Part shown: in pieces, positions 55,201 through 64,000 of the stretch
Position numbering within the stretch: position 1 is the first letter of the stretch
How the letters are laid out: every line of letters starts with the position of its first letter
From: Syngnathus acus
Taxonomy: Eukaryota > Chordata > Actinopteri > Syngnathiformes > Syngnathidae
Direction of reading: 5' to 3'
Length of the DNA stretch: 64,000 nt
Assembly (NCBI RefSeq): GCF_901709675.1
Contig: NC_051087.1
Span: 5,601,001-5,665,000, forward strand
Made by a program: the position numbers and the translations under genes
Notes under the pieces: model-generated
Told to the model about the DNA's origin: nothing
Databases searched by the model: none
What the model saw: only the letters and a program-made list of their open reading frames with translations

Positions 55201-58200
55201 TCGATCATAATGCTGTGGGGATTTAGAGAGCTAAGGGTCAGGGAAAATAGGCTGAATGAAAATATTGCAGAGGTAGCCTTCGTACGCCCAGCAGCTTGTA
55301 AAAACACGAGTGTATCGTTTCAGGGTTAGGCTAACAAGAACAGGTTTATAGAGCGATGCTATCACGTTGACGCACTTGTCATGCTCGGAGACAGATGGAA
55401 ATGAAAGCTGTATCTTAGCTTGGTAAGTTTTAGGTTTAGGAAATACATACAGTAAAGGCAATAGCAGCAAATTTCAAAGCCTCTTAGAGCATGACCATCT
55501 ATAATTTGGATCTATTACATGCACAAGATGAGTAGACCGCCAAAGAGAAACAGCTAAATATGGCACAGATAAATTACATATACTGTAAAAAAAAAAAAAA
55601 AAAGAGATCATACGTCACCATTGCATCAACTAGATCAAGCTCAGGATTAGCAAAACACATGCCCACTTGTTCACTGAAAAACGTGGTAAGGGATATCCGA
55701 GAAGCAACTTTGATTCATTATTCTTGAGCAGATTTGGATGAGGAAATAATATCCCACTATATGTAGGCCAAATATTTTATCTTCTGGTGTTATGTGATTA
55801 TAATACAATAATGATTTTTTTTTTTCCAGAACATAAAACTGTGTTATGAAATCACAGATTTTCTTTTATATCCTCGTAAGATTGTCTCAGTGTCAGCCAT
55901 TAAAGAAATTGAAGGCGTTCCTCGGTAATTTGCGACCAGGAAATCCTTTAAAGTAATGTTTCATCTTTCAACGGAAGAAGGTTGTTGGAAGAACACAGCG
56001 GAGGAACAGTGATTTTCCTTTGAAAGCAATGATGTACGTCAGCCTTCACAGCTATGCCCACTTAAAATAAAAGTCAAAGTACGGATGGGAAACTTACCAA
56101 CTGTGTGAATAAAATGATAGACACATTTTTTCACAAGACATTTGTCAAAGTACAAAGAGCTAGCTTATATATAAAAAAAAAAACTTGTCTGCATTTTTCC
56201 TTTATATTTTGTGTAAAATATCCCTGTCTGTGGTGGTGGGGGGGAATAATGTGTGTGTAATTATGCCAGACTGAAATAAAACCTTTTAATCTTATTCACT
56301 CGCTGTCAGGGTACCTCCAGTGAAATTTGTGAATCAAATTTGTATTCAATTCGCCACAAGAAAAAAAAAGACCATGACAAACTTTTGCATACATATACAA
56401 CAGGATACATATATCATAAATGTAGCTAATGATGCAATCTGTCACTTCTTCAACAGATGATAGGCCAATACATCATGGCAAAAAAACTAATCTATCACAT
56501 GACGGCACCAGGTTAAAGCGTGAAGATGAATCGTGGCAAGAAGGCCGACTCGTCCTTGTCGGACTTACGAAAGGGGAAAGCGGAGCGAGGTTGCCGTGGG
56601 GTACACAATAGGGAGCCCGAAATTTCCCCAAAACACTTTGTCAGTGAGGAAACAAGTAGCCGGGAAAGACCCATTGATGACAGACGCGTGTGCACATGAA
56701 ACCGTATACACGAGAGCTTGGCGTATGCTTCATCATCCCGCTGATTGCTCACGAGGGAACGAATATCGCTGATAGGGGAAAGAAAAACAGCATATGTGTG
56801 CGGGCTCTCCCATCCTACATTGTGGAATCCAAAGCATTTGACCCCAATCTGTGTCTCTGCATTATTTATACTTCAATGCTAGCTTTCCTATTGTTTGTTT
56901 TTCATAGCTCGTCCTAGGTGGGAAAACAAAAGGCTGTTATGAAACATGCAGGGCTGAAATAAATTATAAAGAATGCAAGAATTATTTCAGACAAAGTACT
57001 TCATTCTTGTCTCAGTGTCTATTTAAATAAACTTGAAATATTTGTGGAATACAATATCCTGGAAGCTTCTGACCATTTTCTACCAAGCTATTCACAGTGA
57101 TCGCTTGCAATCCCGCAGTATCAAAAATGGTTAAGTGATCACTTTTTATGTTTGTTCTTTTTTCCCTCACAGAACTTTAAGAGAGGCAAAATAAGCAAGA
57201 ACTGGAAGAAGAGTGACCGGCACACTAGTTGACTGGCTTTTGCCATCCTATATCGGGCTCTCACTTAACGGCTAGCCACTAACGCTGGCAACAGGTTTGC
57301 ACAATTAATAAATAATCGTTTTTTTGTGTCCTTAATTAGCCATTAAACATGATTTCAGGATGACTTAAATTGTGTTGATGCTGGTGGCAACCATTTGTGA
57401 TGGCAATAAAATTTCAAATGAGCTCTGATTAACCTCCAGTTGGGAAGACAAGTAGGCCGTAAAGTTCTCCCAGAAACAACTTCATAATAAAAACATTCCA
57501 CGTTAATGGCGTCCATGTATTATTTGGAAAGATTTTATTTTGAAGTTGGCCTTTTAGTGTCATGCATAGGATGAACAATTATTCCTGTGGTTGGCTTGAC
57601 TTGGCTTCCTAATGGTGCACAGCAAATAAATGAGGCAGAAAAAACATTCCTCAAAGATTTATTTTCCAAACGAGCTACTCAAATTACGCGAGGACTCGAT
57701 TCACCCTTAAATTTGATCCGTTTATTTTGATACGTTCAAACCTCTTCACAAAAGAATTTCCGACAGGAAAGAACGCTATTTTTTTCGACAGTATCCAGCT
57801 TGAAGAGTATCGGTATGTTATTTACAAGCTATAAAAGTTCTAGTGTGACTTTTAGTCTTTCATAAAAACAAGTTGTGTTCCTACAAGGATTTAAAGAAGA
57901 GAGGAGTCACTAAACCACACACACAGACATGCACGCATGAATACTCCATCCCAGAGACCTGCTGGAACAAATCAATGGCAGCCACAATGAGTGCCACCAT
58001 TTTGCTGGCTGCCACCCAGACCCGAGGCTAAAGAGCATACCAACACCACCGAGCCACTCGCGGCAAACGTCGACACAACAACACAACAGCAAACGTATCA
58101 GCACACTCCAGAACGTGCACACAAATTCGTTGAGAGAACCTAGGCGGTGGCTTGTGCGGACATGAGCGCTCTGTCTGGAGTGAGCGAGCTTATCGCAAAC

Positions 58201-61050
58201 TGCCATGCTGTGCCTATGCGTGCGAGAGTGATGGAGTGAGTGCGCGCGTGCGGATGCCAATGCAGCGGTTGACGGTTTGAAATATGCGGCTTTGCAATTC
58301 TCATTCGGATGATTGTTCTCTTTCATGTAGTCGAGCAGGCAGCATACGTTAAGCTTGCCGGCAAATAAATCCCCACCACCGCCACTAACACACGCACAGA
58401 CACACACAAATTACACAAACAAATTATCGTACATCGTGTCTCTTGTTGTCACACAGACACACGCATATGCTGCTGGCATGGCAGACTGGTTTCTAATCGG
58501 TGAATCATCATATACGCCAAGAAATGTCAGATTAGGTTATAATCCTGCATTTTAGTGCCCTTAACTTGGCGTTGACACCACCTTATTATGTCTGTCCAAA
58601 AAACAGACGCACTACAGTTGCCAAAGTTGTTGCTTGCGCGCACACAGACACACAAACAAGCACCACTAAGACCGAGCAGTTCATTGTGAACCTGACTGGA
58701 GACTGTGCAGCAACAACTGAAGGCCAATTATATTTATATAATGAAGTTATTTGATGATGAGAAACAGCCTAATAAACTCCCTTGATGCTCTTAAACGCCT
58801 CATATAAAAGCAATATTTTAATTGAGCTTTTACCATTTTCAGGGAAACACCAAAGGAGCAGATGTAGAGGCATTTGTTTTGTGCCTTTTCCTTTTTTTTT
58901 GGAATCTGCACTCAGTTGTATATTTCCTCCACACGTTTGGTGTAAAGTCATTCCCAGTTTACACCAATGACAAGACGTTACCTTTGCGAAGCTATAAAAT
59001 CCTCCACAGTGTATTGACGTCCAAGCTGAGATGGAGTCTGTAACTCTAGGAGACAACCTTGTTATTTTCAATAATCTGTTAAAGGAGCTCCTTGTGGGAC
59101 GCACGGGGGAGGCCGGCAGTTTGTTAGGTGTCTCGTCGTTTTCGTGGAGACATTCAGAGGATGCGCATGGAAAAGCGATGCCAATCCCTTGATCGTGGAA
59201 AGGGCGGTGGGGGGTGGGTGTATTAAATGACGGTTCAAATTTAATATCAGGAGACCTGCTGAGGCACTTCCTGTGTCTGAGGGCTCTCCGCGAATGGAGC
59301 GGTTGCTGAGTCGAGGGGTTTGGGATACATTAGGGGAGTGTGCAAAGAACGGAGGAGAGCACAGATATGGTATCATAATGCAATAGGTGTCTGGTTTTCA
59401 TTTTCATTTCCTGCAATTTCACAGTGCCCCACTGACATTTAGCATAATAGTCAAATATTAAGGCGCTACTCAGAAGAAAAAAAAACACTGACACTAACTA
59501 AAAGATCACCCACATATAAAGAGTGTTTTTTAATGACTGTGACTATAACTATAAGGCCACATAAGCAATAACTGTAAGGTAATGAAAGGCAGTTTTCTTT
59601 ATGTAGAGGATTTCATACATAAGGTCACTCAATGTGCAGCGCAAAATTTAAAGTGTAAAAGCCTTTACAAACAAAAGAGATGACGATATGGGTAGGTGTG
59701 GGAAAAGAGCAAAGTTTTTAACCTTTTTAAAAGCATTTAAATTGTACTGAGATATAAACACTACTTTGTGGATAATGTTGATAAAGCATAGTTTTACAGC
59801 AGGCGCTATGATAGACCGCTTAATCCAGTATCGGAAAATGATTGAATGTAAATCGCTAACACAATTCCTTATGGAAGATTCTTAACTTTATTGACAAATG
59901 ACATTATGAGTCACGTTGCAGATGCATGCGTTGTAATTTTCCACAAATTTCACAAGATCTCAAAAAGCCAGATTTAGGAATGCTTGCTGGATGTGTAAAC
60001 ATAGCCAGTGAAATTTCCAACAACCCATTTTGCTATTACACACATTTAACAAGGCAGCATCTACACTAAACACACAAAGATCCTGCAGGACATTTCAGGT
60101 CAGGTTCCAATTCAAGCGTTGTCTCTTGTGAGGTCAGAGCACGTCTAGCAATTTGAAATGTTTGGTGCTTGTAAAGAGATTATTCATCCACATGGGGCCT
60201 CACACACACACTAGCATTCCCAACCCACATGGCACAGCAATACTTAGAATTGTGTAAACCTTTAAAGCTCATCTCAGCTCTGTCTTTACCATGATTGTTA
60301 CACAGAGAAAGCCCTCGCACAATCCCGACTCATGGTGAATGATGAGGGAAATGACAGACACACACACTCATGCACACAGGGGCACAGACAGACACACACA
60401 TTTAATCCCAGGTGCCTTAGGGACTCTGAGGGGAATGAAGGGGCAGCACATAATTCCTGAACACGAACAAGAGGAAATGGGATTTGCGCCGCCAAACTCT
60501 CAGTCCCTCCCAAAGAGAGGGCAAAGGCAAGCAAATGACAACAGGATGAAAGATAAAGAGCAGGACAAAAGAAATGTAGGACCTCATCAGTCTTATCGTG
60601 ATTTCACGAGTGGAAAAACAAATTAAATAAACAATCAAAGTCAATAATTAAAAAATTCCCAACCCAGGCGGCTAATCCTACCCATGCAGATTAATTAGAC
60701 GTGGAGGAGGAAGAGGAGGATCGGCGGCAGCCATTTTGAGGCCTTCGGCTGCCGCTCGGATGTGAATGGGGAGTTTGTGCAGGAGGCGGCAAGGGCTGAA
60801 GCTTTGCCACGGCAGAGGTAAAGACTCCCGCTGAGGACACAGAGCAAACACTCGCCGCTCGTATAATGGACTGGAAAATTCCTGGCCGTAGCCTGAAGTA
60901 GCCATCCATGAAACGTCCATAAAAATGTCAGTTCTGCTTTTCCATCGCTGATTGATACAAGACAACAGTCTTTCATATCCATCCGTCTTCAATAGCGCCA
61001 GGATGAGCTGCGGCCGATCTAACTTCTAGCTAAATAGATAAAGACAGAGA

Positions 61051-61171
61051 TGGATGGATGGATGGATGGATGGATGGAGAGAGATAGATCGATCAATCGA
61101 TCTATAGATAGATGGATGGATGGATGGAGAGAGAGATAGATCGATCAATCGATCTATAGATCGATAGATCG
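61051..61171. repeat. GGAT array with a 52-bp tandem duplication carrying a near-palindrome
   Basis: GGAT units at 61051-61078 lead into GATAGATCGATCAATCGATC followed by TATAGAT (61083-61109). The same 27 nt recur at 61135-61161, 52 bp away, after a second GGAT run (61111-61128). ATAGATCGATCAATCGATCTAT is one base pair short of a perfect palindrome. Confidence 0.9.
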
Positions 61172-61687
61172 GATCAAGACTATCTGTCAGATCATCAGAT
61201 CATCGTCAGTCCATAATGGCTCGTCCTACCACTACCCGCAGTTACGGGAAAAAAATCCAACCAAAATTGTTACCTCCTAAAGTGGAGGTAAAAAGAAGCA
61301 AAGTTGGACTCCGTTTTAAAGAGGTTATTTTGAGATACAGCCTTAAGGAGGATTTGGCAGGCAAGTAGGCTGCACGTTGCCAAAATCCAGCTGTGCTGCT
61401 CCTTGATAGGAAGTCGAGCGGCTCGGAGCACAGGAGGTGCAGCAGTGATATTATCGATTTACCAGACAGCCTCTTAGCCTCCCCTCTATCTGTCCGTCAA
61501 GTCACTCCTACTTTCGCCTTTTTTGTCCTTTTCAGTACATTTTGACAGGGAGTGGACATCTTTTTAAGCTTGAGCCATGTTGAAGGCAAAGGAGATTTAC
61601 TTTTTTTGTTGATATAGTGAGAATGGTCAGAGAGTGAGAAGTGAGCAAACAATTTTGAAAGGTGTCAACTCTGGGCCAATTAGGGGG

Positions 61688-62096
61688 TGGGGGCAAAGAA
61701 TTGCAACGATTAATAACTAACTAACCAATGTTCAAATTAATAAATACTTTGATAATCGATAAATCGATTTCAACGTTTTTTTAATTTGAAATTTTCCAAA
61801 TGTCAATCTCAACAATATATATTCTCATAATTCTGTAGTCCTCCAAGAACGCAGAAAGTCATTTTGCAAAATAAGACATTTATAAATCAGCTTTTACTTT
61901 GGAAAACTATCAATATTTTTGCTTAGTTTCTGACATGTAATGGACGAGACCAGTAACTCATAGTCAATCAGAATCAATTTGTGGATTTTCTGTACTGTCA
62001 TATTGAAATAATGTCGTTTTTGAACAAGTGGATTCATCGATTAATCGGCGAAATAATCAGCAGATAATCGAAAATAACTATTAGTTGCAGCATTAA
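61688..62096. repeat. Degenerate inverted-repeat element with CGATTAATCG motifs
   Basis: The left side has TTGCAACGATTAATAACTAA and GATAATCGATAAATCGATTT. The right side has TTCATCGATTAATCGGCGAA, ATAATCAGCAGATAATCGAA and finally ACTATTAGTTGCAGCA. The TTAGTTGCAGC end and the repeated ATCGATTAATCG are hallmarks of a common teleost short DNA element. The ends are eroded. Confidence 0.6.
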
Positions 62097-62772
62097 AACA
62101 AAAACAATACGGATTTTTGATATTCAAATAAAGTCGTTATGGTTGACTGTTCTGTTTTTTTAATGTTGCTGCAGCAAGCAAAATAGTTTTTGGTAAGGCA
62201 GCTGTGTTTTACTGTCGCTAAGTGTTCCATAGTAAAGACGTGCTGCCCTCACATTTCCATATTTATTATTACATGTGCTCCATGTGCCTGCCCTGGATCG
62301 CTGGCTTTCTCCCAGAATAAGAATGGAAACGATACGAAGATCAGACAGAAATTATGGAAGGAGAGATTCAGCGTTAGTTTTTTTTTCTTTACTGGGGGAT
62401 TCTTTCTCAATCAGAGCAAACCAGGCACAGCCACAACAATTCCATTTTCCAACCCTACCGCTTAAACTCACTCTTGCACACATAATCTGAGCCAAACACG
62501 TGGTGCTTTTCTGCAAGGATTAACAGTTTCCCACCTCGGCCTGCCTTTTGAGTCCTCTTAAACGTTTGTCCTCGCCCTTAATTATTATCACTACGCTGTC
62601 TCTTGCTTATCCATGCTGCCCCGCTGCAGCCTCAATCCCTCCGGCACGCATCATGGTTTTACATAGCAAACTGGTGCCAGACCACAAAGTCTTATTTTTC
62701 CTCCGCTACGTCTTCTTTTTCTTCTCCTCCTTGCCCATCCTTGCCACTGTACGCTTTAATCTGTTCACGGGA

Positions 62773-62785
62773 GGGGGGGGGGGGG
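62773..62785. repeat. G homopolymer, 13 nt
   Basis: An uninterrupted G run within a CT-rich stretch (about 62520-62830). Confidence 0.9.
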
Positions 62786-64000
62786 CGTTAGTCACAGCCG
62801 CCGGACTTTCCCTTCAACTCTCGTTGCCTTTCGACGACACTCAGCGGACACCTTATTAGGTACAAGTGCTACATACCTGTAATGATTAAGATTCACAATG
62901 GAGAAACTACTCAAATCTCTCAGTATGATGCACCTCAAAGTACAACAATAAAATGCTGTAGCTTAATATCAATGTGCACGAAGGTAATAAATCAGTAGTA
63001 ATTCATACAAAAGGTTAAGCAGTACAAACAGTTGAGTTCCAATTGCATGCAAATACCTGAAAGTGATACAATGAAAAATATGTCTGTTTCTGCAGGCAAA
63101 TACTGGCATAGAAAATTGGAAAATGCTCCATGCAAGATTAAATAGTAACAATAATAACAACAACAATACTAATACTAATTCAGACAAAGCTTATTGAATT
63201 TACTTTCAACATTGCATGAAATCCAACTAAATGTCTTGTGAGGACAAGCTCTATGCTGAACTTTATTAATGTAATCTTTAATCATCGTTTGCCCCTCAGG
63301 GCACAGAGAATATGACGTCTGTAAAATTGCTGACACAGAGTGCTTTCGCCTATAGATCCACAGATAAGGCTGTCATGCAGCATTGACTGCAATGTTTGAG
63401 GAGACAGAATATTTAATGCTGTTCACTTGACTTGGCGGCCTTCCATGCCTTTGTGATTTAATCCTCTTATTTTGGCCTTTGGCACGAGGCAGTCCCAAAA
63501 TGTACTTGTCACTTTTATTGTTCTTTCACTTCTTGTATTTAGCTAAGGTCCAGTGGACCCTTTGGTTCAGCACGATTTAGGATGTTTTTAAATATCGGTG
63601 ATGAAACTCAAAGTAACTGGTTGGAGAGATTCTGTTTTGCTTTCTGACCATGGTTGCAATGCCCTAGATGGAATGTACATGTTTCCCCAAAAGATGATTT
63701 GACAAGTTTATTGATACACGGGGGTACCTTATGATTCAAGAATTCAAAACGTACCCAACAATATTAAAATGGAAAACCGATTTTCCAATTCAAATCGTTT
63801 TTTGTTTCAGTTCTCAATTAATTAATTAAATTAATGAATTAAAAACAATGAATCAAGTATCAATTAATTTGATAATTGATTAATTGGCAATTAATAATTG
63901 CACATCTAATTTTGATGAACTAAATGTAATATTAGAAAGCGTTACAGTCAACATTCCAGATTTTTGCCGAATTGAGTCCCACACTTGTTCAGAGTTATCA

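Larger units (their letters stand above)
37049..64000. other. About 27 kb without recognisable coding: ptprd 5' intron and/or upstream flank
   Basis: The Ig1 exon begins inside a codon, so a signal-peptide exon must lie at higher coordinates. I scanned the minus-strand reading frames for a start Met plus hydrophobic core ending in phase 1 at a donor and found no convincing candidate. Open frames on either strand look like chance. GC-richer patches at about 48400-48540, 58130-58270 and 60690-60990 are the places most like exon or promoter. Repeats in this stretch are listed separately. Confidence 0.6.

Noticed and set aside
57910-58407. Minus-strand 165-codon open frame, and a nearby MVALIVAAIDLF start considered as the missing ptprd signal peptide
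   Set aside because: The hydrophobic stretch ends in the wrong phase at a poor GTCTCT donor and shows no match to LAR-family signal regions.

Overview
The window is vertebrate genomic DNA, most likely from a teleost fish. It has long AT-rich introns, abundant di- and tetranucleotide microsatellites, and degraded repeats of types common in ray-finned fish (small inverted-repeat DNA elements and old LINE 3' tails). I recognise one protein-coding gene. It lies on the minus strand, occupies roughly 2451-37048, and encodes a type IIa (LAR-family) receptor protein tyrosine phosphatase. The best match is PTPRD (ptprda or ptprdb in teleosts; which copy cannot be settled here).

Thirty-two exons were placed by eye. 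They join into 4907 nt that stay in frame throughout: 2 nt of a split codon, then 1635 codons. Every intron has GT and AG ends. Reading 5' to 3' on the minus strand (high to low coordinates) the order is: Ig1 (37048-35725), Ig2 (30805-25790), Ig3 (24321-24052), eight fibronectin III repeats in compact exons (23441-17774), a membrane-proximal region with a furin-type RIRR site (16976-15669), the transmembrane exon (15595-15435), the juxtamembrane/wedge exons (14353-13037), and phosphatase domain D1 (10615-2451) ending just after the catalytic P-loop and Q-loop region. All four classes of LAR-family mini-exon are present and in frame: meA as separate 9-nt and 18-nt exons, meB (12 nt), meC (27 nt) and meD (12 nt). 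These small exons carry the splice code that tunes binding to trans-synaptic partners.

The gene is cut at both ends. The D2 domain, stop codon and 3' UTR should lie to the left of position 1; nothing in 1-2450 looks like D2. The signal-peptide exon and 5' UTR were not found. About 27 kb to the right (37049-64000) has no recognisable coding exon and is presumably 5' intron and/or upstream flank. It holds a 209-bp hAT-type element with a near-perfect 8-bp target duplication, an old LINE tail, other degenerate inverted-repeat elements, simple repeats, and two GC-richer patches that could be non-coding 5' exons or regulatory DNA.

No RNA gene, CRISPR array, intact transposon or second protein-coding gene is supported. 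Isoform usage, the identity of the paralogue and repeat family names are inferred from memory of family sequences, not from searches.
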